A DNA stretch of 64,000 bases from Posidoniimonas corsicana (GTDB taxonomy: Bacteria; Planctomycetota; Planctomycetia; Pirellulales; Lacipirellulaceae), in the NCBI RefSeq assembly GCF_007859765.1, contig NZ_SIHJ01000001.1:868767-932766 (forward strand). The letters are read 5' to 3'. The notes below the pieces were generated by a model. It was not told where the DNA came from. It did not search any database and saw only the letters and a program-made list of their open reading frames with translations. This document shows positions 8,948 through 17,225 of this stretch, in pieces. How positions within the stretch are numbered: the first letter of the stretch is position 1; each line of letters begins with the position of its first letter. A program made the translations under genes and the position numbers.

Positions 8948-9775
8948 CTAGTTCGGCCAACGGAAATCAGGACGCTTAGCGTTCTGGAGCTGTGGGCTGG
9001 TGGCCGCCGGGGCCGGCGGTTTCTCAGCCTTTGCTGCCTCCGCCGGGGCCGCAGCAGCGGCGGTCGTGTCGGGGGGCACTTGGAGCTTCGGCGTGTCGTT
9101 CGTGACATAGTGCCCCGAGCCGGGCCGGTTGAACTCAAGGTCGACGCCGTAGCTGCCGTGCGGCTTGGTGTTCCACAGCACCGGCTCCGGGAACGTCCGC
9201 AGCTGGCCGACCACCTTGCCGCCCTCGCGAGACTGCAGCAGCTGCTCGCCAGGCGTACGCGGCGGTTGCCACGCGAGCCCGTACTGACGCTGCGCGAGCG
9301 CAATCACGCGGTTGGTGTCGGCGGTGGTCCCGCGGAAGCGGATCTTGTCAACCTGGCCGGTTGCGTTGAAGTAGTAGGAGAGCGACCCGGCCAGGTCGTT
9401 CATCCCGGTGCCGGTGACCAATGGCACACGCACGCCGAACAGGCCGGGCTCGGCCAGCCCGGTCGACTTCCGTGGCCAGTTCCGGTAGACCCAGTCCTTG
9501 GTGACGTCCATCCGCAGGACCTGCTCGACCGGGTAGAAGCCGCCCCCCTCCAGCGGCATCGGGCTGCCGTACGCCCCCGCGGTGGGGTATTGTGGCCCGG
9601 GAACCTCAGGCGGCGCAGTGGCTACCGGCGCCGGCGCAGCCGCGGGGTCGGCCGGCGCTGACGCGGCAGGGGGGGAGGACCAGTCCGGCCAGTCCTGCGG
9701 TGGGTTGTGAATGGCGTACGGCACGCCAACCGCTGCGCCGAGCATGCCGGTCATGGCGACGGGTCGGGCGAGCAC
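8948..9775 (-). CDS. Lineage-specific exported protein of unknown function
   Basis: 275 residues. The GTG start at 9775 is chosen because AAGGAG lies 6 nt upstream; the ATG at 9754 would lose part of the hydrophobic N-terminus. The order is a short hydrophobic leader, an Ala/Pro-rich linker (about 30-70), a conserved-looking core (about 75-225) including GGGFYPVEQVLRMDVTK and WPRKSTGLAEPGLFGVRVPL, then an Ala/Pro-rich tail. I do not recognise an enzymatic motif. The linkers and leader suggest an envelope protein. It resembles conserved hypothetical proteins of Pirellulales, but I cannot assign a family with certainty. Confidence 0.7.
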   Translation of the reverse strand: MLARPVAMTGMLGAAVGVPYAIHNPPQDWPDWSSPPAASAPADPAAAPAPVATAPPEVPGPQYPTAGAYGSPMPLEGGGFYPVEQVLRMDVTKDWVYRNWPRKSTGLAEPGLFGVRVPLVTGTGMNDLAGSLSYYFNATGQVDKIRFRGTTADTNRVIALAQRQYGLAWQPPRTPGEQLLQSREGGKVVGQLRTFPEPVLWNTKPHGSYGVDLEFNRPGSGHYVTNDTPKLQVPPDTTAAAAAPAEAAKAEKPPAPAATSPQLQNAKRPDFRWPN

Positions 9776-9922
9776 AGCACGCTCCTTTCTATCGGTGGCC
9801 AGGAAAACGGGGCGGCGCGACGCCGCCTATAATCTGTATCGACCTTAGCCGCAGGTCGCGCCGGTCCGTCACGCGGCGGGCGTCTCCTGCGAACAAGCGG
9901 AAAGCCTCCCCCAACCGCTACG

Positions 9923-11107
9923 ATGACGACGACCCCTGATCTCACCGACATCCGCTGGCTTGTTGGCGACGAGGCCGCGGCGGTGCTGGCCGACCTTGCC
10001 GCCAGCCCGGCGCCGCTGCACACAGTCGCCGCTCAGCTACGCAGGACGCATTCCGCCGAGCGAACCGGGCTGCTGCTCGAGCAGCTCGAACTGCGCGAGC
10101 GCGGCACAGCGAAATTCAGCCGGGCCGAGCGGATGTACTTCACCCGCGTCGGGTTGCAGCAGGCGACCGACGAGTGGGTCGCGGGCTACAAGGCGTCACG
10201 GTTCGCCGGACTCCCAGCGGTCGCGGATGTCTGCTGCGGGGTTGGCGGCGACCTCGTCGCGTTGTCCGCGGTCAGCAATGCGACCGGCATCGACAGTTGC
10301 CCGATCGTCTCGGTGTTGGCAGCGGCAAACCTCCGGGCGTATGAGGGCGCCGGCGACTGCATTAGGACCGAATCGGCAAGCGCGGCGAGCGTCCGTGAGC
10401 TTGACGCCTGGCACGCCGATCCCGACCGCCGTGCGGCCGGATGGCGGACGACCCAGCTGGCGTTTCACTCTCCAGACGCCGCTACCCTCGACGCCATGCT
10501 TCATGCGCAGCCAAACGCGGCAGTAAAGCTTGCGCCGGCCGCAGAGGCGCCAGACGCATGGGCCGAGTCTTGCGAGCAGCAGTGGCTCAGCCGCCGCGGT
10601 GAGTGCCGCCAGCTCTGCGTTTGGTTCGGCGCCTTATCGCAGTCGCCCGGACTGCGCCGCGCGACAAGGCTCGGCGACGACGGCCAGATCTGCGGGGACT
10701 TTATCGGCCGGGTCGGCGCGCCCGAGCGCGTAGCGCAATCGCTGGGCGGCTTCCTCTACGAACCCAACCCGTCGGTGCTGGCCGCCAAGCTTACCGACGA
10801 TTTGGCTGACACACTTGGTCTGCTCCGGGTCTCCCGCGGCGTCGGCTACCTTGCTGGCGAAGAGCCGGTCGAGCATCCGCTCGTTTCAGGGTTCCGCATT
10901 GATGACACGCTGCCGCTGAAACCAAAGACCATCGCCGGGTACCTGCGAGAACGCGGCGTAGGGCGACTAGAGATCAAGCACCGCGGCGTGCCGCTCGAAC
11001 CCGACCGGCTTCGCAAGCAGCTCAAACTGAGCGGAACTGCGGAGGCGACCCTGATCGCCTTTCCGCACGCCGGACGGAACGTGGCGGCGGTCGCCACCCG
11101 CCTGTGA
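9923..11107 (+). CDS. SAM-dependent methyltransferase with C-terminal THUMP-like domain
   Basis: 394 residues. The N-terminal 95 residues are helical; SAM motif I is VADVCCGVGGDLVALS (about 98-113), giving a class I Rossmann methyltransferase. The C-terminal 75 residues (from SGFRIDDTLPLKPKTI, through RLEIKHRGV and FPHAGRNVAAVA) match the THUMP-like domain found in this methyltransferase family, suggesting an RNA substrate. The substrate is inferred, not shown. It begins 147 nt from the divergent exported-protein gene and ends 55 nt before the TIM-barrel gene. Confidence 0.82.
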   Translation: MTTTPDLTDIRWLVGDEAAAVLADLAASPAPLHTVAAQLRRTHSAERTGLLLEQLELRERGTAKFSRAERMYFTRVGLQQATDEWVAGYKASRFAGLPAVADVCCGVGGDLVALSAVSNATGIDSCPIVSVLAAANLRAYEGAGDCIRTESASAASVRELDAWHADPDRRAAGWRTTQLAFHSPDAATLDAMLHAQPNAAVKLAPAAEAPDAWAESCEQQWLSRRGECRQLCVWFGALSQSPGLRRATRLGDDGQICGDFIGRVGAPERVAQSLGGFLYEPNPSVLAAKLTDDLADTLGLLRVSRGVGYLAGEEPVEHPLVSGFRIDDTLPLKPKTIAGYLRERGVGRLEIKHRGVPLEPDRLRKQLKLSGTAEATLIAFPHAGRNVAAVATRL

Positions 11108-11162
11108 CGGCCCTCCGCGGGCGTCCCCTGACGCGTTGGCCCGATCGGATTACGATGTCGGG

Positions 11163-12008
11163 ATGAAACTCGCCTTCAGCTCCAATGCCTACCTGTCGTA
11201 CCCGTTCGACGAGACCTGCCGCCGCATCGCCGCGGCCGGCTACCAGGGGATCGAGATCCTGGCCGACGTGCCCCACGCCTGGCCGGCGGGGCTGCTGGAC
11301 TGCCAGAAGCAGGCCATCCGCGACGCGCTATCGCGGCACGGGCTAACGATCTCCAACATCAATGCGTTCATGATGAACGCGGTGGCGGACCAGCGTCAGC
11401 CGTACTGGCACCCGAGCTGGACCGACCCCGATCCGCACTACCGCGCAATCCGCCGCGAGCACACGCTGCGTTCGCTGCGTTTGGCCAAGGACCTCGGCGC
11501 TCCGCACATCACCACCGAGCCAGGAGGCCCGGAGTTCGACGGGCAGCCACGCGCCGCTGCGGCCGAGGTCTTCTACGAGGAGCTGATGCCGTGCGTCGAG
11601 CTGGCGGCGGATCTGGGCGTTGGCTTGCTGATCGAACCGGAGCCGGAGTTGCTGATCGAGAAGTTCGACCAGTATCTAGAGTTCGTCGAACGAATCGACG
11701 CTTCGTGCGTGGGGCTCAACTTCGACATCGGCCACGCGTATTGCGTCGGAGAAGACCCGCAGGATTGGGTTGAGCGCATGCAGTCGCACACGGTGCACTA
11801 TCATCTCGAAGATATCGCGTCGACCAGGGTCCACCAGCACCTGATCCCGGGCGACGGCGCCATCGACTTCGCTGCAACGATCAACGCCATCCGCGCCACC
11901 GGTTACGACGGCTGGCTGACCGTCGAACTCTACCCTTACGGCGACGACCCCGACTCGGCCGCCCGCCGAGCGCGCGACTACCTCCTGCCCCTGGTCGACC
12001 ATGCGTGA
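11163..12008 (+). CDS. TIM-barrel sugar phosphate isomerase/epimerase-like protein, copy 1 (ebo-like cluster)
   Basis: 281 residues from the ATG at 11163. The fold is the AP-endonuclease-2/xylose-isomerase-like TIM barrel. Metal-site residues appear in order: Glu in LIEPEPELL, Asp/His in NFDIGHAYC, His in HYHLEDIAS and Glu in WLTVELYPY. It overlaps the UbiA gene by 8 nt and has a second non-identical relative just beyond it, so the trio is one transcript. In ebo clusters a TIM-barrel protein (EboE) is implicated in moving metabolites to the periplasm; this protein is shorter than EboE, so equivalence is a hypothesis. Confidence 0.85.
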   Translation: MKLAFSSNAYLSYPFDETCRRIAAAGYQGIEILADVPHAWPAGLLDCQKQAIRDALSRHGLTISNINAFMMNAVADQRQPYWHPSWTDPDPHYRAIRREHTLRSLRLAKDLGAPHITTEPGGPEFDGQPRAAAAEVFYEELMPCVELAADLGVGLLIEPEPELLIEKFDQYLEFVERIDASCVGLNFDIGHAYCVGEDPQDWVERMQSHTVHYHLEDIASTRVHQHLIPGDGAIDFAATINAIRATGYDGWLTVELYPYGDDPDSAARRARDYLLPLVDHA

Positions 12009-12960
12009 GGCGAGCGGGCTAAGGGGAAGAGCGGCGGCCTTCCTGGAATTGATGCGGTTCTCCAATGTGCTGACCGCGGTGGCCGACGTGTGGATGGGCA
12101 TGGCGGTGACGCTTGGCGGACTGCCCGCGCCTGCCCTGACCGCGTGCCTGACCCTTGCGTCGGTCGGGCTCTATTTAAGCGGCATGGTGCTGAACGACGT
12201 GCTCGACGCGGATGAGGACGCGCGGCTCCGCTCGACCCGCCCGATCCCGTCGGGGCGGATCAGTCGCCGTGAGGCCGCCACCTTCGGCTACGGGTTAATG
12301 GGGCTGGGTTTGGCGTCCGCGGCGGCCGCATCGGCGATCAGCGGTGGACCGGCGCCGATCACCATCGCCGGCGCGCTGGCGATCACCGTCTACGCGTACG
12401 ACGCCTGGCCCAAGGCGAGCCCGCTCAAGCCGATGTTGATGGGCGCGTGCCGAGCCCTGAACGTGCTGCTCGGGATGTCGGTAGCGCTGGGCAAGCTTGC
12501 CTCTGGAGCACCGGAGTTCTCTCACCTGCGGCTTGGGGCGATTCCGCTTGGCTTGCTGATCTACATCGTTGGCGTGACGCTGTTTGCCCGATCCGAGGCC
12601 CAGCGCAGCAGTCGAGCGGCGCTGACCAAGGGCGCCGGCGTGGCGCTGGCCGGCGTCGTGGCTCTGGCGACCACGCCTTGGCTGCCCGGCTCCGGAGACC
12701 TGCCCCAGCTCCGCGTGACGACGCTCGCCTGGGGACTGCTGTGGATAGTAACGGCCCTGCTTATCGCGAGGCGGTTCGTCGCGGCGGTGCTCCAGCCGGG
12801 CCCTCGCACGGTCCAGTCGGCGGTCGGCAACGCCATCCAGGGCGTGATCGTCATCGACGCGGCGCTGGCGTGGGGGTACGCTGGTCAGTTGTGGGGGCTG
12901 GCCATCCTGGCGTTGCTGCCCCCCACCATGCTCCTCTCAAGACGTGTCCTACAGACATGA
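12001..12960 (+). CDS. UbiA-family prenyltransferase (EboC-like)
   Basis: 319 residues, polytopic with about eight or nine membrane helices. The first Asp-rich motif is NDVLDADEDARLRSTRP, which binds the prenyl diphosphate through Mg2+; the second is weaker, around YAYDAWPK. It sits between two TIM-barrel genes, overlapping the first by 8 nt and the second by 4 nt (ATGA). That neighbourhood, with an AP-superfamily protein and TatD hydrolase nearby, matches EboC rather than UbiA/MenA of quinone synthesis. The prenyl acceptor is unknown. Confidence 0.87.
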   Translation: MREASGLRGRAAAFLELMRFSNVLTAVADVWMGMAVTLGGLPAPALTACLTLASVGLYLSGMVLNDVLDADEDARLRSTRPIPSGRISRREAATFGYGLMGLGLASAAAASAISGGPAPITIAGALAITVYAYDAWPKASPLKPMLMGACRALNVLLGMSVALGKLASGAPEFSHLRLGAIPLGLLIYIVGVTLFARSEAQRSSRAALTKGAGVALAGVVALATTPWLPGSGDLPQLRVTTLAWGLLWIVTALLIARRFVAAVLQPGPRTVQSAVGNAIQGVIVIDAALAWGYAGQLWGLAILALLPPTMLLSRRVLQT

Positions 12961-13790
12961 TCCTCGGCTACAACACCAACGGGTTCGCCCACCACTCCCT
13001 ACGGCAGTCGATCGAGGTGCTCGCCTCGCTCGGTTTCCGGGCGGTCGCCATCACCATCGACCACGACGTGCTCAGCCCGCTAGACGCACACAACCTTCAG
13101 CAGTTGGACCGGACGGCCGAGCTGCTGCAGCGGTGCAACCTTCGGTGCGTGGTCGAGACCGGCTGCCGCTACCTGCTGGACCCACTGAACAAGCACGAAC
13201 CGACGCTCGTTTCGCCTGACGAACGGGCTCGCAACGAGCGGGTCGCATTCTACCGGTACGCGATCGATGTCGCCGAGCGGCTCGACGCCGCCTGCGTATC
13301 GCTCTGGTCGGGTGTGGTCCGAGACGACGCGCCCGAGCAAGTGGCGACCCAACGGCTCTCCGCCGGCCTGCGGGATGTGCTGAGCCACGCCGCGGAGCGG
13401 GGCGTGACGGTGGCGATGGAGCCCGAGCCGGGCATGCTGATCGACACCGTCGACTCGTACCGCCGGCTCGTCGGCAGCCTCGACGCGCCGGGGGAGCTGC
13501 GGCTGACGCTCGACATCGGCCACCTGCACTGCAACGGCGAGCTGCCGATCGCCGACGTAATCCGTTCGTCCGCCGACCAGATCGTCAACGTGCATATCGA
13601 GGATATGCGGGCCGGCGCGCACGAACACCTGCTGTTCGGCGATGGCGAAATCGACTTCCCGCCGGTCATCGCCGCGCTGCAGGAGAGCGGTTACGAAGGG
13701 CCGCTGTGCGTCGAGCTGAGCCGCCACAGCCACATGGCGCCCGAGGCGGCCCGGCGGTCGATCGAGTTCCTCGCTCCGCTGCTCGAGTAG
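12957..13790 (+). CDS. TIM-barrel sugar phosphate isomerase/epimerase-like protein, copy 2 (ebo-like cluster)
   Basis: 277 residues, start coupled to the UbiA stop by ATGA. Same fold as the first copy but clearly diverged: MILGYNTNGFAHHSL at the N-terminus, metal-site residues in AMEPEPGMLID, TLDIGHLHC, VHIEDMRAGAHEH and CVELSRHSH. The two copies both place a Glu in a xEPEPx strand and a DIGH motif, so both probably keep an active metal centre. Having two different barrels in one operon suggests successive steps or a heteromeric complex (inference). Confidence 0.85.
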   Translation: MILGYNTNGFAHHSLRQSIEVLASLGFRAVAITIDHDVLSPLDAHNLQQLDRTAELLQRCNLRCVVETGCRYLLDPLNKHEPTLVSPDERARNERVAFYRYAIDVAERLDAACVSLWSGVVRDDAPEQVATQRLSAGLRDVLSHAAERGVTVAMEPEPGMLIDTVDSYRRLVGSLDAPGELRLTLDIGHLHCNGELPIADVIRSSADQIVNVHIEDMRAGAHEHLLFGDGEIDFPPVIAALQESGYEGPLCVELSRHSHMAPEAARRSIEFLAPLLE

Positions 13791-13855
13791 AGCGTTCACC
13801 GTCGACACCCCCGCCCCAGCCTACAGCCCTCCAACGCCCCCCACCTCAAGACTCG

Positions 13856-15196
13856 ATGCCCGACAACGTCGTCCTGCTCTCCATCCCCGGCCTCCGCGGC
13901 CAAGACCTCCAGCACATGCCGTCGCTGCGGAAGCTGACCGACGGGGGCGACCGCGCGGCGTTGGCCGGCAGCTTCCCTGCCGTGACGCTGCCCGTGCAGG
14001 CCAACATGACCACCGGCCTGCCGCCAAGCGAACACGGCGTCGTCGCGAACGGCTACTTCTGGCGTGACTCGTCCGAGGTCGAGATGTGGACCGCCTGGAA
14101 CGACAAGATCCAGCGTCCCCAGTTGTGGGATCTGCTGCACCAGCACGACCCGGCGATCACTTCCGCGGTCTGGTTCCCGATGTTCGCCAAGGGCTGCGGC
14201 GCGGATTATGTCTGCCTGCCGGCGCCCATCCACAACCCCGACGGCAGCGAGTCACTGTGGTGCTACACCAAGCCCCAGATGCTGTACGGCGACCTCCGCG
14301 ACGCGCACGGGCACTTCCCGCTGCAGAACTTCTGGGGCCCGCTGGCCAGCGTCGCGTCGTCCCGTTGGATCGTCGACTCGGCCGTCTGGACCGCGGCGAA
14401 CCATCAGCCGAACTTCTTTTACCTCTACCTTCCACACCTGGATTACGCCGCGCAGAAGCACGGCCCCGACTCGCCAGAAGCTATAGCAGCCTGCACCGAA
14501 CTCGACGCTCAGATCGCGCGGCTGGTCGCCGGCTTCAACGCGGCCTACCAGGCTGATCCGCTGTGGCTGGTCGCTAGCGAGTATGTGATCACCCCGGTCG
14601 AGCGGGTCGTGTACCCCAACCGCCTGCTCCGCGAAGCGGGCCTGCTGGACGTCGCCAACGACTCCGACGGGCGGGAGCTCATCGACTTCGCCGGGACGCC
14701 TACCTGGGCGCTCGTGGACCACCAAATAGCTCACGTGTTCATCAAAGACCGCAATGCCGACACAATCGCGCAGGCCGCCGCCGCGCTGCGCGATACGCCC
14801 GGCATCGCGGAGACGCTCATTGGCGACCAACGCGGCAAGTACGACCTGATCCACGAGCGCAGCGGCGACATCGTGCTGGTAGCCGACCCTGATGCGTGGT
14901 TCGCGTACTACTATTGGCAAGACGACGCCCTCGCGCCGGCCTTCGCCCGCACGGTCGACATCCACCGTAAGCCGGGTTACGACCCGGTCGAGATGTACCT
15001 CGACCCCGCCGCGATGCAGGCGGGCCTCGGCCCCACGCCGCTCGACGCGACGCTGGTGAAGGGGTCGCACGGCGCGCCGACCGTGACCGACGCCCAGCGG
15101 GGCGTCATCCTGTCGTCGCAGCGGGGCGTGTTCGTCGAACGCGCCATGGCCGACACCGACGTGGCGGATCTGGTGCTGCGGCAGTTTGGCGTCTGA
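13856..15196 (+). CDS. Alkaline-phosphatase-superfamily nucleotide pyrophosphatase-like protein (EboF-like)
   Basis: 446 residues from the ATG at 13856. The nucleophile region FPAVTLPVQANMTTGLPPSE with HGVVANG matches the nucleotide pyrophosphatase branch of the AP superfamily, with the catalytic Thr in AVTLPV. Other metal ligands are suggested in YLPHLDYAAQKHG and VKGSHGAPT. The first metal-binding Asp normally near the N-terminus is replaced by SIPGLRGQD, and the usual GDHG is SEYVI, so the metal site is atypical; this suits the ebo-associated branch. There is no signal peptide. It is 65 nt downstream of the second TIM-barrel gene. Confidence 0.82.
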   Translation: MPDNVVLLSIPGLRGQDLQHMPSLRKLTDGGDRAALAGSFPAVTLPVQANMTTGLPPSEHGVVANGYFWRDSSEVEMWTAWNDKIQRPQLWDLLHQHDPAITSAVWFPMFAKGCGADYVCLPAPIHNPDGSESLWCYTKPQMLYGDLRDAHGHFPLQNFWGPLASVASSRWIVDSAVWTAANHQPNFFYLYLPHLDYAAQKHGPDSPEAIAACTELDAQIARLVAGFNAAYQADPLWLVASEYVITPVERVVYPNRLLREAGLLDVANDSDGRELIDFAGTPTWALVDHQIAHVFIKDRNADTIAQAAAALRDTPGIAETLIGDQRGKYDLIHERSGDIVLVADPDAWFAYYYWQDDALAPAFARTVDIHRKPGYDPVEMYLDPAAMQAGLGPTPLDATLVKGSHGAPTVTDAQRGVILSSQRGVFVERAMADTDVADLVLRQFGV

Positions 15197-15225
15197 CCCT
15201 CACCCTTCGTATTTCTGGAAGAAGC

Positions 15226-15918
15226 ATGAGCCGCTACACCCTCGCCGAGTTCCTCAGCCAGACCCGCGAGGCCGACCGCGGCCAGGGCCTCTTCGAGTTC
15301 GAGACCGAGCGGATGCTCGAGGTCAACCTGCACGGCCAGGTGTGGATCAAGATGGGCGCGATGGTCAGCTACATTGGCCAGGTGACCTTCACCCGCGAGG
15401 GGATCCTCGATCAGGGGCTCGGCAACCTGTTCAAGAAGTCGATCAGCGGCGAGGGCTGCCGCCTTACCAAGGCCGAGGGCGTCGGCAAGGTGTACCTGGC
15501 CGACAGCGCCAAGAAGGTCACGGTGCTCTCGCTCCAGGATGAGGCGATCTACGTCAACGGCAACGACGTGCTCGCCTTCGAGCCGTCGCTCTCCAACAAG
15601 ATCCACATGATGAAACGCCTGACCGGCGTGCTGGCCGGCGGCCTGTTCAACGTGCGGCTCGAAGGGTCGGGCATGCTGGCCATCACCTCTCACTACGACC
15701 CGCTCACCCTGCGGGTCGAGCCGGGCCGGCCGGTCTACACCGACCCCAACGCCACGGTGGCGTGGTCGGGCAATCTGCAGCCGGACCTGAAGACGGACGT
15801 CTCGTTCAAGACGTTTCTGGGCCGCGGCAGCGGCGAGTCGTTCCAGATGAAGTTCGAGGGCGACGGCTTTGTCGTGGTCCAGCCTTACGAAGAGGCGCCC
15901 CTGCAGCACGGCGCGTAG
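15226..15918 (+). CDS. AIM24 family protein
   Basis: 230 residues, an all-beta protein of the AIM24 (TerD/double-stranded beta-helix-like) family: VNLHGQVWIKMGAMVSYIG, LAFEPSLSNKIHMMKRLTG and the closing QPYEE are recognisable. In yeast AIM24 supports inner-membrane architecture; the bacterial function is not established. It starts 29 nt after the EboF-like gene and is probably co-transcribed with it. AIM24 is not a canonical ebo component. It converges with the TatD gene, with 14 nt between stops. Confidence 0.85.
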   Translation: MSRYTLAEFLSQTREADRGQGLFEFETERMLEVNLHGQVWIKMGAMVSYIGQVTFTREGILDQGLGNLFKKSISGEGCRLTKAEGVGKVYLADSAKKVTVLSLQDEAIYVNGNDVLAFEPSLSNKIHMMKRLTGVLAGGLFNVRLEGSGMLAITSHYDPLTLRVEPGRPVYTDPNATVAWSGNLQPDLKTDVSFKTFLGRGSGESFQMKFEGDGFVVVQPYEEAPLQHGA

Positions 15919-15932
15919 CCGACCGCCTGCCC

Positions 15933-16742
15933 CTAACGCGGCGTAAACTCAAACCGCCCGCACTGCGCGAAGAACTCCAACGGGTTCTCGTACACGACCC
16001 GGCGGATCAGCGACTCCGCGTGGCCGCGGCGGCGCATCTCGAGGATGAAATCCGGCACGGCGGTCGGTTTCGACGGGCCCCAGTCTCCGGCCGAATTGAC
16101 CATCAGCCGGTCGGGGCCGTAGACCTCAACCATATCGCACGCCCGCTCAGGAGTGCATTTCGAGGTGGGGTACAGCGTCATGCCGGCCCAGAAGCCCGCC
16201 TCGCGGACGGCGCGGATGGTGTGCTCCTCGACGTGATCCACCAGCACCCGCTCCCGCTGGATGCGGCTGTCGCCGGTCAGCATGTCGAGGATCATCCGCG
16301 TGCCTTGGTGCTTGTCCTCCAGGTGGGGCGTATGGATCAGGATCAGCTCGCCCGTCCGCATCGCGAGGTCGACGTGCTCCAGGAACACGGTGGCCTCGTT
16401 CTTGGTGTTCTTGTTGAGCCCGATCTCACCGATCCCCAGCACGCCGGGCCGTTCGAGGAACTCGGGGATCATCGCGATTACTTCGCGCGACAGCTGCACA
16501 TCCTCGGCCTCTTTGGCGTTGATGCACAGCCAGGTGTAGTGCTGCAGCCCGTACCAGCCAGCCCGCTTCGGCTCGAACGCGGTCAGCTGCTCAAAGTAGT
16601 CACGAAAGCCCTCCACGCCGCCGCGGTCGTACCCGGCCCAGAACGCGGGCTCGCTCACCGCAACGCAGCCCATCTGGGCGAGCGTGCGGTAGTCGTCCGT
16701 CGTGCGGCTGACCATGTGGATGTGGGGGTCGATGTAGTCCAT
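15933..16742 (-). CDS. TatD-family metal-dependent hydrolase (EboB-like)
   Basis: 269 residues from the ATG at 16742. Metal ligands of the amidohydrolase fold are present: HxH in DPHIHM at the N-terminus, Glu in GIGEIGLNKN, His in LILIHTPHLE and VLVDHVEEH, and Asp in NSAGDWGP. TatD proteins are nucleases or hydrolases; the version in ebo clusters (EboB) has an unknown substrate. It converges on the AIM24 gene and is preceded by a 90-residue gene 5 nt away, so the cluster is split across strands here. Confidence 0.85.
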   Translation of the reverse strand: MDYIDPHIHMVSRTTDDYRTLAQMGCVAVSEPAFWAGYDRGGVEGFRDYFEQLTAFEPKRAGWYGLQHYTWLCINAKEAEDVQLSREVIAMIPEFLERPGVLGIGEIGLNKNTKNEATVFLEHVDLAMRTGELILIHTPHLEDKHQGTRMILDMLTGDSRIQRERVLVDHVEEHTIRAVREAGFWAGMTLYPTSKCTPERACDMVEVYGPDRLMVNSAGDWGPSKPTAVPDFILEMRRRGHAESLIRRVVYENPLEFFAQCGRFEFTPR

Positions 16743-16747
16743 TTCCG

Positions 16748-17020
16748 CTATCCCTGATCTCCCGCACGGACGCCCATCTCGCTGCGCCACCCTGGCTCGT
16801 ACTCACGGCTGAACAGCAGCTGCAGCCGCTCGGCGCGGTCTGGCCCACGAGTCATCAACAGTCCGGCCGCCTCGACAAGCGTCGCGTGGCGGGGGTCTGC
16901 CTTGACGTCGCCCGATCCGCGGTCGAACCGGTCGAAGGCCGCCGCCACCTCGAGCAGCTTCGCGCGGACGGTCAAGAACTCCTCGTCCAGGATCTGCTCA
17001 GCGGAGCGGGCGGTGGCCAT
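16748..17020 (-). CDS. Small helical protein, partner of the TatD gene (unknown)
   Basis: 90 residues, predicted all-helical and soluble, with no signal or Cys. Recognisable segments are EQILDEEFLTVRAKLLEVAA and GLLMTRGPDRAERLQLLFSR. It starts 5 nt upstream of the TatD gene and is surely co-transcribed. By position it could stand in for the small EboA component, but it is much shorter than EboA and I cannot show homology. Function unassigned. Confidence 0.65.
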   Translation of the reverse strand: MATARSAEQILDEEFLTVRAKLLEVAAAFDRFDRGSGDVKADPRHATLVEAAGLLMTRGPDRAERLQLLFSREYEPGWRSEMGVRAGDQG

Positions 17021-17225
17021 GGCACTATCTCGGTTGAATCAGCGGGCGGCGGCCTGAAAACACGGCGGGCAGCTGCATCTTCGCCCGATCGGGCCGGCGA
17101 CGCAACTCGACCGTCATAACCCCACCAACCGCTGTTTGTGTCGCAACCGCCGCCGCCGCCGGCCGATCCTACTGGCGGGCGCCGCTGCGCGCCCGCTAGC
17201 GCCCGCAAGCCCACCCCGGATACGC

